Assembly (NCBI GenBank): GCA_030429865.1
Contig: JAUIFX010000005.1
Location: forward strand, 1 to 53,280
Direction of reading: 5' to 3'
Length of the DNA: 53,280 bases
From: Gammaproteobacteria bacterium
GTDB lineage: Bacteria > Pseudomonadota > Gammaproteobacteria > Ga0077536
The notes under the pieces: generated by a model
Database searches by the model: none
Told to the model about the DNA's origin: nothing
Seen by the model: only the letters and a program-made list of their open reading frames with translations
Shown here: positions 23,397 to 32,304 of the stretch, piece by piece
Numbering within the stretch: the first letter of the stretch is position 1
How the letters are laid out: every line of letters starts with the position of its first letter
Made by a program: the position numbers and the translations under genes

Positions 23397-25247
23397 ATGC
23401 GCTCGATGGATGCGCGAGGACTCGACGAAGGGACGGCCGTGGACGGCGCCGAAGACCGGGCACAGCCGGTCGCCGCGGCGCCGCGCCCATCGACACCGGT
23501 GATGGCCGGTGACCGCGAGCGCGCCGTGCTGGCCGAGCGCCTGCGGATCCTCGGCCGCAACAATCCGCCGATCCTGTTCGTACACCTCGTGCTGGCCGGC
23601 ATCATGTGGGTCGCCAACCGGCCCGCCGCGTTGCCCTGGCTGTCCGATGCCTGGCTGCTGGCGATGGGCCTGATGGTGGCCGCGCGACTCGCGCTGCACC
23701 GGCGTGAGCCGGCAGCCACGGCGGCGGCGTTGCGGCGCCAGGCGCGCACCTTCGTCATGGGCAGCGGCGCGGCAGGCCTGCTGTGGGGGTCGACCGCGCT
23801 GCTGTACTTCTGGCCCGGCGCGCTCGAACAGCAGTTCCTGCTGGTGGTTGCGCTGACCGGCATGGGGGCCGGCGCCGTGACCTCGCTGATCATGTACATG
23901 CCCGCGTTCTACGCCTACCTGCTGCCGTCGCTCCTGCCGCTGGCCGGCGTGTCGCTGGTCTACGGCGACACGCCGCACGCGGCGCTCGGTATCGCCACCC
24001 TGGTCTACGCGCTCGCGCTCGGTTATTTCGGGCGCAATTTCTCGCGCGCTCTCGTCGAGTCGCTGATGCTGCGCTACGAGAATCTCGACCTGGTCGGCGA
24101 GCTGCGCGCGCAGAAGCAGCAGGCCGACGAGGCCAACGCGGCGAAATCGCGTTTCCTCGCCGCGGCCAGCCATGACCTGCGCCAGCCGGTGCACGCACTG
24201 GCCTTGTTCAACGGCACCCTGCAGACACGCCCGGTCGACGACGAGACCGCGCACGTGGTCGCGCAGATGGGTGCCGCGGTAGAAACCCTCGAGCGCATGT
24301 TCGACGGGCTGCTCGACATATCCCGGCTCGACGCGGGCGTGCTCGAAGTCCGGCCCGAAGCCTGCGATCTCGCCGTCATCGGCAACGAGCTGGTGTCGGA
24401 GTTCACGCCGCTGGCCGCCGAGAAGGGCCTGGTCATCAGCGCCCGGGACATGCGCGGCTGGGTGTGGGCGGATCGCGCACTGCTGGAACGTATCGTGCGC
24501 AACCTGTTGGCCAACGCGGTGCGCTACACGGATGCCGGCACGGTCAGCCTGCGCTGCCGCGAGAGCGCGTCGATGCTGCGCATCGAGGTTGCCGACACCG
24601 GCCCGGGCATTGCCGCCGCGGACCAGGCCGCGATCTTCCAGGAGTTCCACCAGCTCGCCGACACGCGCAGCGACCGCCGGCAGGGGCTGGGACTGGGGCT
24701 CGCGATCGTCGCGCGCGCGGCGCGGTTGCTGGGCACGCGAACCGAGGTGCGCTCGACCCGCGGGGTGGGCTCGGTGTTTGCCATCACGCTGCCGCGCGCG
24801 CGGCGGGTGCCGCGGGTGGCTGCGGCGCGCGAGGCGCTGCCGGGCGCGCCGATCGGTGACGATATCGAGCGGCTCGAGGTGCTCGTGGTCGATGACAACC
24901 CGGGTATTCTCAAGGGCATGCAGACCCTGCTCGGCGACTGGCGCTGCGTGCCGACGTGCTGCGAATCGCATGCGGCGGTGCTCGCAGTGCTGGCCGAGGG
25001 ATACCGGCCGCAGGCCGTGATCGCGGATTTTCGCCTCCCCGGCGAGCATACCGGTTACGACACGATCCTCGCCGTGCGCGCCGCGCTCGAACAGCAGGTG
25101 CCTGCCATCATCATCACCGGCGACATCGTCTCGGAGCGTCTGCGCGAAGCCGAAGCGGGCGGCATCCCGGTGCTGCACAAGCCGGCCGCCCCGGCCAAGC
25201 TGCGCAGTTTCCTGCGCAGCGCGCGGCGCGCCGGCGCTGCGCGCTGA
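23397..25247 (+). CDS. Membrane hybrid sensor histidine kinase with REC domain
   Basis: 616 residues from ATG 23397; ATG 23406 is equally possible, as neither has a clear ribosome site. About six transmembrane segments lie at roughly 57-75, 82-100, 118-138, 146-165, 168-188 and 194-211, with very short loops, so sensing is probably within the membrane. A short linker leads to HisKA with His259 in AASHDLRQP (the RQP variant). HATPase_c shows NLLANAVRYT, DTGPGI and GLGLGLAIV. A C-terminal receiver (VLVVDDNPGILKG, acceptor Asp in VIADFRLPG, Lys in LHKPAAP) completes it. Kinases of this DLRQP type often act with LuxR-type regulators, but none is encoded nearby. Divergent from the response regulator (254 bases). 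A strong hairpin follows. Confidence 0.92.
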   Translation: MRSMDARGLDEGTAVDGAEDRAQPVAAAPRPSTPVMAGDRERAVLAERLRILGRNNPPILFVHLVLAGIMWVANRPAALPWLSDAWLLAMGLMVAARLALHRREPAATAAALRRQARTFVMGSGAAGLLWGSTALLYFWPGALEQQFLLVVALTGMGAGAVTSLIMYMPAFYAYLLPSLLPLAGVSLVYGDTPHAALGIATLVYALALGYFGRNFSRALVESLMLRYENLDLVGELRAQKQQADEANAAKSRFLAAASHDLRQPVHALALFNGTLQTRPVDDETAHVVAQMGAAVETLERMFDGLLDISRLDAGVLEVRPEACDLAVIGNELVSEFTPLAAEKGLVISARDMRGWVWADRALLERIVRNLLANAVRYTDAGTVSLRCRESASMLRIEVADTGPGIAAADQAAIFQEFHQLADTRSDRRQGLGLGLAIVARAARLLGTRTEVRSTRGVGSVFAITLPRARRVPRVAAAREALPGAPIGDDIERLEVLVVDDNPGILKGMQTLLGDWRCVPTCCESHAAVLAVLAEGYRPQAVIADFRLPGEHTGYDTILAVRAALEQQVPAIIITGDIVSERLREAEAGGIPVLHKPAAPAKLRSFLRSARRAGAAR

Positions 25248-25279
25248 AACGCCGACAGGGCCGACAGGGCCGGACACGC

Positions 25280-25313
25280 GCGCCGACCCGCGGACAAGCC
25301 CCGCGGTCGGCGC
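25280..25313 (+). terminator. Long hairpin after the membrane hybrid kinase gene
   Basis: GCGCCGACC (25280-25288) plus GCGG (25290-25293) pair with CCGC (25301-25304) plus GGTCGGCGC (25305-25313), with one bulged C and a 7-base loop. No U-tract. Confidence 0.55.
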
Positions 25314-25396
25314 TCGTATCCCGCGCGGCGGCGGCAGGCGAGACCGGCTGCCGGCGCTGCGGTCCCGGCCCCGGGACGCGCGCCGCAGCGCGGGGA

Positions 25397-25412
25397 TACG
25401 ACTTTAGTCGTA
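25397..25412. promoter_or_regulatory. Perfect 16-bp palindrome, candidate operator
   Basis: TACGACTTTAGTCGTA: 7-bp arms around TT. It stands out as AT-richer than the surroundings. Two GTACGC direct repeats (25410 and 25431) follow 21 bases apart. It lies 120 bases before the start codon of the 1756-residue PEP-CTERM protein, and just after the hybrid kinase gene. A -10-like TATGCT is at 25471-25476. Confidence 0.5.
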
Positions 25413-25531
25413 CGCACGCCGGCGCGGGACGTACGCCGACCGGCCGATGCCGGTGGCGGGCCTGATCTTCTATGCTGAAGGCGTCGTGCGAGGCACCCGC
25501 CGCCCCGTCCCAGCCCGAAAGGATTCGCGCC

Positions 25532-28500
25532 ATGTCGTCAAGCATCGTCCCCCCCGAGACCCGGTCGGGCATGAGCCGCCCGCAGCGTTCCCGACGCCGC
25601 CACGGCCGCGCGGCCGCGCTCGTCCTGGCCACGGTGTTGGCAGGCCAGGCGCGCGCCGGCGACGCCATTCACCAGTTCGGTCCCAGCGGCGGTGCCGCGC
25701 TCGATTTTTCCGTCGGTGGCGGTGCGGCGCGCTACGAGTTCACGACCGGCGATTCTCTCGTCGCCCGCCTCGATGCCGGTGGCTCCATCGGCGGCATCGC
25801 CGGCAGCCGCAATGCCGTGGTGATCCCCGAGTTCCTGTTCATACCCGAGGTTCGCGCCGATACACGCAGCGGTCTCAAGCTGTCCCTCGGCGTCGATGCT
25901 TACGCGGGCATCGAACTCTCCGGCGGTTTCGATCTCGGTGGCGGTGAAATCAGCGGCAGTTACGCGCTGGGGCCGCGCCTGACGCTGCCCGAGCAGGTGC
26001 GTGCCGGCGAGTTCTTCAGCGCGCGCGGCGAGACCTGGATCAGCGGCGCCGGCCTCGACTTCAATGTCGCTCTGCCGTCGTTCGACCTCGGTATGGACGT
26101 GGTGCTCGGGGGCAGTGCCGGGGGCGCAATCGAGTACGGCCTGTTCCCGTTCGTGCCCTACAACATCGGCGCGTTCAACCTCGACCTGCCGGACATCCGC
26201 CTGCCGGTTTTCGATCTCGGGCTCGATTTCAACCTGCCCGGCCTGCCGAACTTCAGCTTCCTCGACATTCCCAACCTGATCCCGCCGGGCCAGCAGGACG
26301 ACGCCCTGTTCCGCAAGAAGCTACCCGGCATCGATCCCCTGAAACCGGGCGGGCCGGGGCCACTGCTCTCCGCCGGCGAGGTGGTGCTGGTCAACCCGGC
26401 GGCGAGCGCGAGCAGCAGCGGGCCGGTCGTCGAAGGCGGCGCCATCGTCACGCGCACCGCTGGTGACCTGATGCGCTTCGGGCTCGATCTCGACGGGATC
26501 GCGACGTTCGCGGCCACCGGCGTCTCCTTCACCGGCCTCGAGATCGACATCAAGCCCGGCTCGGTCAGCCTTGCCAAGCTCGGCTACGACCTCATCGACG
26601 TCAAGTACGGGCTCGAGATCGGCTACGAGCTGGAGAACCGCGTCGACACCTTCCTCGAGGTCGACCTGAGTTTCGTCGACGCGCTGAGCGGCGAGGCGGT
26701 CGATGTCCTGTTGCGCGAGGAGGGCGGGGTGACGTTCGCGAGCAGCTACTCGGGACGCTTCGATGCGCTGCCCGACATCGCGCTGCTCGGCTCGAGCGAC
26801 GTCGAGATGCTGATCGACTTCACCGGGCTCAAGCGCACCCTGAACCAGAAAGGCTCGCTGACGCTCAGCGACTACATGGAGATCAAGGCGCTCGCGGCGC
26901 GCGCCAGCGTGCTCGGTGGCGTAGCCGGCATCGAACTCGGCCCGCTCTACTATCGCAAGCTCGAACTGGCCGGCGACTTCGCCGCGCTGGACGTCTACGA
27001 CGTCTCGCTGACGCTGTCCGACCTCGGCCTGGTCGACGGGCTGTTCGACGGGCGCGTGCTGATCGATGCCATTCCGACCCTCGATGCCTACCTCGAGGGC
27101 ACCACGCCCGGGACGCCGGTCTTCGGCACCCTGGACCCGGCGCAGTTCACGCTGCTCGAAACGCACCAGGGGGCGGCGGCGACGCCGTCCGCCGACATCG
27201 TCTACGCCATCGGCGGTGGCGACGCGGCGACGCGCGCGCGGCACGAGCTGGAAGCGGCGAGCTATTACATCGATGCGTCGGTGACGCGGCAGCTGTCCGG
27301 CCTCTACGTGGCGCCGGGCTCCGAGTTCATCGCCGGAACGCGCACGGCGGTCGACGCCACGCTGCGCCTCAACAGCATCCAGAACGACGGTTTCATCTCG
27401 GTCTTCCTCGGCGGCACCGGGACCGGCACGTCATTGCGTTTCGAAAGCGTACAGCCTGACGGTGCGCTGATCGTGCAGGGCGAGGGCGAGATGTTCTTCG
27501 GCGAACGTGGCGGTATCGCCGCCGGGACGCTGATCAACGGGCGCGAGCACAGCATCACGTTCATGGACAACCTGTTCCAGCCGAACGTCCATCAGCGCGT
27601 GCTGCTCGGCCGCCAGAAGATCGAGAACCAGGGCCTGCTCGCCGCGCGCCGCCGCTGGGATGAGGTGATCCTGCCGGTGCGCACGCCCTGGTTCGTCAAT
27701 ACCGAGAGCGGCGTGGTGCGCGCCGGGGCGGACAGCACGATCACGTTCCGCGCACCGAGCGGCAGCGGCGCGAACCTGCAGTTCAGCAATCTCGGCCTGG
27801 TCGAGGCGCGCGGCGCCGGTGCGCGCATCGATATCGGCGCGGCAGCCATCAGCGGCGGCTTCGTACCGGGCACGGCCGACCTGGGCGATGCGAGGCGTGG
27901 CTTGTTCCGCGCGCGCGACGGTGGCCACTTCGACGTGCGTCACGTCGCCTCGGGCCCGGGGCGCTTCGACCTGCTGCTCTCCGGTGCGCTGGCTTTCGAT
28001 ATCGGTGCCGGTTCCAGCACCACGTTCCATTCGCGGATCGACCTCGATGGGGACCTCAGCCTCGTCAACGCGGCCGGCGGCACGCTGACCCTGAACGGCC
28101 TGCAGCGGCTGTCGGAGTCGGCGCAGATCGACATCGTCAATCACGGACTGCTCGACCTCGTCTCCGGCATCACCTCGTTGCGGCCGCAGGGAACGAGCTG
28201 CCCCGGCTGTCCGCCGCCGGCGCCCATCATCCGCCCCATCGACCTCGTCAATACCGGCACGGTGCGCGTGCATGCCGGCGCGGGTTTCGCCTTCGACGTC
28301 GATATCGTCGAGTACGCCGAAGGCGGCGCGAGCCTGAACAGCGGCGCGTGGGAGCTGTTCGGCCAGCGCAAGCTGTTCGACAGCCGCAGCGCCGTCGACA
28401 TCCGCGACCAGCGCAGCGATCTCGCGATCATCGACGTTCGCGTCAACGAAGTGTTCGGCAACGCGGCGAAGTTCGCCGATCTCGCGTTCGACGAAATACT

Positions 28501-30802
28501 CGATCCGGATACCGGCGAAGTGGTCTCGGTGACCTCCGACATCGGCGCGCTCGATACCCGCCTCGTCTTCAACGACGCCACCGTGCGCCTGCACGGCGCG
28601 GCGCACTTCGGTTATTTCAACACCGTCGGCGTCAACCGCGGCGAGTTCGAGATTGCCCACCTGCAGCAGTTCTACACCGACGGCAACTACGAGAACCGTG
28701 GGGGGCTTACGCGGGTCGACGAAGACGGCGGGCTGCACGTCAACGGCGCGCTCGTCATCAACGGTGGCGAGGTGCGTATCGGTGAGCACGACAGCGTTGC
28801 CGACGGCGCCCGGTTCAGCGAACTCTCCACGCAGGGTGCGGAACTCCTGCAGGCCGATGGCACGCTGGCGCGCCGCGACGTCGAGATCAACGGCGGCACG
28901 CTCTATCTCGGCAAGTATGCGAAACTCGGGGGGCAGTTTCTCCACGGCTTCGGCGGGTTGTTCGATGCCGGCAGCAACGGTGGTCACGCGCTGCGTGCCG
29001 GCCATAGCTGGGCCGTGCGGGATGTCGTCACGGACGACGGCTTGGGCAACGAGACGGTGACGCCGGGCGAGATCGTGCTCGACACTCGCGGCGGCGTGCT
29101 CGAACGCGGCAATCCGGACGCGGGCGTTGCCGAGATCCATGACAACCACGCCGAGGTGCTCATCGAAGGCACCGCGGCGCGTTTCGGTGGACTCGAATAC
29201 CTCGCCCTCAACACGGGTTCTCTGACCTTACGTGGCGGCGCGTCGTTCGAGCGGCTCGACTCGGCAGCGGTTGCCGGCAACACGCTGACCAATGCGCCCG
29301 GCGGCATGCTGCGCCTCGATGGTGCGCAGTTCCGCTTCGCCGGCGCTGACAGCCTGCTCGTCAACGCCGGCCTGCTCGACGTCGGCGCGAATGCCTATCT
29401 CGAGGTCGATCGCATCAGCGCCGGCGCCGGCGACGGCGGCCGCATCGACGTCGCGGGCGTGCTCAACGCCGCCGAGGGGGTTGCGACCCGGCATCTGGTA
29501 ATGACCGGCGGCGCGATCGTCACGCCGCAGATCGGACTCGGCGGCCGCGCCGGCGACAACGGCACGCTGTTGGTACCGACCGGCATCGACGGCCAGGTCG
29601 GCGGTGTGCTCGAACTCGCCGGCGGGCGCCTCGCTGGCAGCGCGATCGCGGCGCGTGGGGGCGACGGCGGCCGCGGTTCGACGTTACTGCTGGGGGCCAA
29701 TGGTTCGAGCGGCGGAGCCGGCGGTGACGGTGGCAGCATCACCTTGAGCGGCGGCCGGCTCGTCGCCGATGCCGGCATCGACCTGCGCGGCGGCGCCGGC
29801 GGCAACGGCATCAACGGCGTTGTCGTGGTCCTCGTTGCCGGTGCCGGTGGTGACGGCGGCGCGGGTGGCGACGGTGGTGACATCCACCTCGACGGCGGCG
29901 AACTCGTGCTCGCCGGTGGCAGCATCGACCTGCGCGGCGGTGCCGGCGGCGCGCGCGGCCTCGGCGCGACGAATGTCTTCGGCGGGCGCGGCGCCAACGG
30001 TCGCAGCGGCGCCGCGGGCGCCGACGGCCGGCTTGCCATCAACGGGGGAACGCTGACCGCGAACGCGCAGGCTTTCGACAACGCGATACTGGGTGAGGTC
30101 AGCTACAGCCACGGTACGCTGCATTTCACCGACGACCTGTTCGAGCTCGATGCTTCGAGCACGCGCCTCAATGCCCTGCTCGGAGCGGCCGGCAAGTCGC
30201 TCGGTGCCGGCCAGGCGCTCGCCGTCGACCAGGTGCTGCGCGTCGGCGCCGGCAGCGCGCTCACGCTCGCCGGTGGGCTGCTCGAAGCCGGGACGCTCGA
30301 ACTCGACCCCGCCGCGAGCCTCGCTTTCCTCGACGGCGTGCTCGACGTCGGCACGCTCGCAGGCGATCTCGTCCAGCAGGGCGGCACGCTCGCACCGGGC
30401 AACTCGCCCGGGTTGACCACCATCACCGGCGACTACACGCTTGCCGGCGGCCTGCTCGACCTCGAACTCGGCGGCGGCGAACGGGGCGTGTCCTACGACG
30501 CGCTCGACGTCGGCGGCACGGCGACGCTCGGCGGCACGCTGGCGGTGCGCCTGCTCGACGGCTTCCTGCCGGGCAATGGTGATGTTTTCGAGCTGCTCGC
30601 CGCCGAGACCATCGCCGGCACGTTCGATGCGCTGACCCTGGCACTGTTGCCGGATGGCCGGAGCTGGGATCTTGCCTACGTGCTCGATCCGCTCGGCACC
30701 GACTTCGTGACGCTGCGCGCGAGCGCGATCCCGCTGCCCCCCGCGGCCTGGCTGCTGGCGAGCGCATTGCTTGCGCTGTGCTGGCGGCGGCGCGTGGCCT
30801 GA
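25532..30802 (+). CDS. Giant secreted protein with VPLPA/PEP-CTERM-type sorting tail
   Basis: 1756 residues from ATG 25532 (AAAGGA 8 bases upstream). A basic N-terminus and AAALVLATVLAGQARA give a signal peptide. Residues about 45-560 form a unique Gly/Leu/Asp-rich region. About 560-1370 has repeated short beta-strand motifs (GSxLRFESVQPDG, NQGLL, NTGTVRVHAG, NGGEVRIGEHD) like a beta-helix adhesin. About 1370-1506 is Gly-rich, PGRS-like (GGAGGDGG). About 1600-1720 resembles autotransporter-associated repeats (GTLAPGNSPGLTTITGDYTL). The C-terminus IPLPPAAWLL, a hydrophobic helix and RRR is a PEP-CTERM/VPLPA-type sorting signal, implying processing by an exosortase and extracellular or surface display. 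No beta-barrel is present. No exosortase lies in the window. Its ligand or role (adhesion, matrix) is unknown. Confidence 0.88.
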   Translation: MSSSIVPPETRSGMSRPQRSRRRHGRAAALVLATVLAGQARAGDAIHQFGPSGGAALDFSVGGGAARYEFTTGDSLVARLDAGGSIGGIAGSRNAVVIPEFLFIPEVRADTRSGLKLSLGVDAYAGIELSGGFDLGGGEISGSYALGPRLTLPEQVRAGEFFSARGETWISGAGLDFNVALPSFDLGMDVVLGGSAGGAIEYGLFPFVPYNIGAFNLDLPDIRLPVFDLGLDFNLPGLPNFSFLDIPNLIPPGQQDDALFRKKLPGIDPLKPGGPGPLLSAGEVVLVNPAASASSSGPVVEGGAIVTRTAGDLMRFGLDLDGIATFAATGVSFTGLEIDIKPGSVSLAKLGYDLIDVKYGLEIGYELENRVDTFLEVDLSFVDALSGEAVDVLLREEGGVTFASSYSGRFDALPDIALLGSSDVEMLIDFTGLKRTLNQKGSLTLSDYMEIKALAARASVLGGVAGIELGPLYYRKLELAGDFAALDVYDVSLTLSDLGLVDGLFDGRVLIDAIPTLDAYLEGTTPGTPVFGTLDPAQFTLLETHQGAAATPSADIVYAIGGGDAATRARHELEAASYYIDASVTRQLSGLYVAPGSEFIAGTRTAVDATLRLNSIQNDGFISVFLGGTGTGTSLRFESVQPDGALIVQGEGEMFFGERGGIAAGTLINGREHSITFMDNLFQPNVHQRVLLGRQKIENQGLLAARRRWDEVILPVRTPWFVNTESGVVRAGADSTITFRAPSGSGANLQFSNLGLVEARGAGARIDIGAAAISGGFVPGTADLGDARRGLFRARDGGHFDVRHVASGPGRFDLLLSGALAFDIGAGSSTTFHSRIDLDGDLSLVNAAGGTLTLNGLQRLSESAQIDIVNHGLLDLVSGITSLRPQGTSCPGCPPPAPIIRPIDLVNTGTVRVHAGAGFAFDVDIVEYAEGGASLNSGAWELFGQRKLFDSRSAVDIRDQRSDLAIIDVRVNEVFGNAAKFADLAFDEILDPDTGEVVSVTSDIGALDTRLVFNDATVRLHGAAHFGYFNTVGVNRGEFEIAHLQQFYTDGNYENRGGLTRVDEDGGLHVNGALVINGGEVRIGEHDSVADGARFSELSTQGAELLQADGTLARRDVEINGGTLYLGKYAKLGGQFLHGFGGLFDAGSNGGHALRAGHSWAVRDVVTDDGLGNETVTPGEIVLDTRGGVLERGNPDAGVAEIHDNHAEVLIEGTAARFGGLEYLALNTGSLTLRGGASFERLDSAAVAGNTLTNAPGGMLRLDGAQFRFAGADSLLVNAGLLDVGANAYLEVDRISAGAGDGGRIDVAGVLNAAEGVATRHLVMTGGAIVTPQIGLGGRAGDNGTLLVPTGIDGQVGGVLELAGGRLAGSAIAARGGDGGRGSTLLLGANGSSGGAGGDGGSITLSGGRLVADAGIDLRGGAGGNGINGVVVVLVAGAGGDGGAGGDGGDIHLDGGELVLAGGSIDLRGGAGGARGLGATNVFGGRGANGRSGAAGADGRLAINGGTLTANAQAFDNAILGEVSYSHGTLHFTDDLFELDASSTRLNALLGAAGKSLGAGQALAVDQVLRVGAGSALTLAGGLLEAGTLELDPAASLAFLDGVLDVGTLAGDLVQQGGTLAPGNSPGLTTITGDYTLAGGLLDLELGGGERGVSYDALDVGGTATLGGTLAVRLLDGFLPGNGDVFELLAAETIAGTFDALTLALLPDGRSWDLAYVLDPLGTDFVTLRASAIPLPPAAWLLASALLALCWRRRVA
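29643..30050 (+). repeat. Gly/Ala/Asp-rich PGRS-like coding repeat
   Basis: Encodes about 136 residues of GG-x repeats. Modules such as GGDGGRG, GGAGGDGG, DLRGGAGG, GAGGDGGAGGDGG, DLRGGAGG recur, interleaved with short strand-like segments (ITLSGGRLV, IHLDGGELV, LAINGGTL). The two DLRGGAGG modules lie about 165 bases apart. Confidence 0.75.
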
Positions 30803-30811
30803 CGCGCCCTC

Positions 30812-30853
30812 CCGTGCTCGCGCCGGCCGCGGCCCCGCGGCGGGAACGCACGG
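30812..30853. terminator. Hairpin between convergent genes
   Basis: CCGTGC (30812-30817) pairs with GCACGG (30848-30853), enclosing CCGCGG-CC-CCGCGG near-palindrome (30827-30840). Located in the 85-base gap after the giant gene and before the end of the LLM gene. Confidence 0.45.
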
Positions 30854-30887
30854 TATTACCTGCTTGGCGCCGGCCCGCTCGCGCCGG

Positions 30888-31991
30888 TCAAGCGGCGGGC
30901 GGCAGACGCAACCCGCGGCGCTCGAGCAGCGGCAGCACGTCGCGTCCGAAGCGCTCGAGACCCTCGTCGTAGTCGGGCCACGACAGCGTCGCGCCGGCGA
31001 GGCCGCAGTCGGCCATGCCGGCGAGGAATTCCGCGACCTGTTGCGGCGTGCCGACGACCGGGAAGCCCGAGTAGCCGGCCATCATGTTGCGCAGGTAGGC
31101 CGCGCGCAGCGCGGGGTCGGGTGACTGGCTCGCCGACTCGACGGTGAAAGTGTCGAGCAGGTTGCCGGCGGCCTCGAAGTCGCCCTCGCGTTCGATGACC
31201 TGGTCGTAGTAGTCCTCGGCCTCGGCCTGGCTCGCGCGGCAGAACACCGCGGCGTTGCCCCACACTTCGACTTCGCGGCCGAACTCCACGCGCGCAATCC
31301 GGTGGACGTCGGCGGCGGTCTCGCGCGCGCTGTCCAGGTCGGGAGCGAGGATGAAATTCATGTCCGCGTGGCGCGCGGCGAAGCGGCGCCCGGCGGGGCT
31401 GACGCCGGCACTCATCACGGGCGGCCGCGGGTGCTGCAGCGGCTTGGGTTCGGCGTAGCAGCCGGGCGCGTCGAAATAGCGGCCGGCGAAGTCGAACGTG
31501 CCCGGCCGGGTCCACAGCTCGACGACCAGGCGCATCCACTCGTCGGCGTAGGCATAGCGCTCGGCGTGCGGCAGCTGCTCACGGCCGAACATCGCCGCTT
31601 CGTCGCTGTTCCAGCCGGCGACCACGTTGAGTCCGAAGCGCCCGCCGGAGACGTGGTCGATGGTCGCCGCCTGCTTGGCCGCGAGCACCGGATGGATGGT
31701 CGGCATGGCCGTGGTCGCGAACACGTGCATGCGGCGCGTTGCCTGGGCGAGTGCCGCGGCCCAGGTGTAGGTCTCGAAGGTCCGGTGGTTGAACGCGCTC
31801 GGCCCGCCGAAGCCCTTCCAGCGACACACCGGGATGAAGGCTTCGAAGCCGAGCGCCTCGGCGCGGCGCGCGAGCCGCAGGGATTCCGCCCAGCTCACCT
31901 CGATGCCGCCGGCGGACGTCGAGATGGTGCAGCCGTGGCTGACGTTGCAGCCGAACACGGCGAGCTGGAAAGGGTTGTCGCTGAGAGGCAT
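30888..31991 (-). CDS. LLM-class flavin-dependent oxidoreductase
   Basis: 367 residues from ATG 31991, with AGGA upstream. A luciferase-like TIM barrel: N-terminal FQLAVFGCNVSHGCTIS, then ESLRLARRAEALGFEAFIPVCRW, the typical KQAATIDHVSGGRFGLNVVAGWN flavin-site segment, HAERYAYADEWM, and SAGVSPAGRRFAARHAD. The subgroup including RutA, SsuD and related FMNH2 monooxygenases uses reduced FMN from a separate reductase; none is visible next to it. The substrate cannot be fixed. Neighbourhood (nitrile hydratase, Baeyer-Villiger oxygenase) suggests use of unusual carbon, nitrogen or sulfur sources. Divergent from copA and convergent with the giant PEP-CTERM gene. Confidence 0.92.
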   Translation of the reverse strand: MPLSDNPFQLAVFGCNVSHGCTISTSAGGIEVSWAESLRLARRAEALGFEAFIPVCRWKGFGGPSAFNHRTFETYTWAAALAQATRRMHVFATTAMPTIHPVLAAKQAATIDHVSGGRFGLNVVAGWNSDEAAMFGREQLPHAERYAYADEWMRLVVELWTRPGTFDFAGRYFDAPGCYAEPKPLQHPRPPVMSAGVSPAGRRFAARHADMNFILAPDLDSARETAADVHRIARVEFGREVEVWGNAAVFCRASQAEAEDYYDQVIEREGDFEAAGNLLDTFTVESASQSPDPALRAAYLRNMMAGYSGFPVVGTPQQVAEFLAGMADCGLAGATLSWPDYDEGLERFGRDVLPLLERRGLRLPPAA

Positions 31992-32304
31992 GGGGATGGG
32001 GTCCTCGTCTGGTCGGCCGCGCCGCGAAGCGATGATAGCGCCGCCGCGCGGCCGGCGCCGTGGCGCGCCGCGCATCGTGCGCCGCAGCGACGCGGTTACA
32101 ATACAGGCTCGTCATGGCGCACCGGCTGCGCCAATCACCGCAACACGCGAACAGGGAGTGTCGTGCCACGCGGGGCCGCCTGCAGAAGTGCGGCGCCGCC
32201 GGCGCGGACCCACCGGGATCACCGGGCGGGCCTGTCGGGAGCACGGCGAACGAACGCCCGGATGGCGATGCCAGGCACGGCCCGCACAGTGCCGAGGAGA
32301 TCCC
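31992..32304. other. Divergent intergenic region upstream of copA, 313 bases
   Basis: Contains a -10-like TTACAAT at 32096-32102 and the copA ribosome site GAGGAG (32294-32299). No CueR- or CusR/CopR-like dyad is apparent, and no coding frame is convincing. Confidence 0.35.

Noticed and set aside
25532-30802. Autotransporter or mycobacterial PE_PGRS protein
   Set aside because: There is no C-terminal barrel and no PE domain. The tail is of the PEP-CTERM type and the gene sits in a proteobacterial context.
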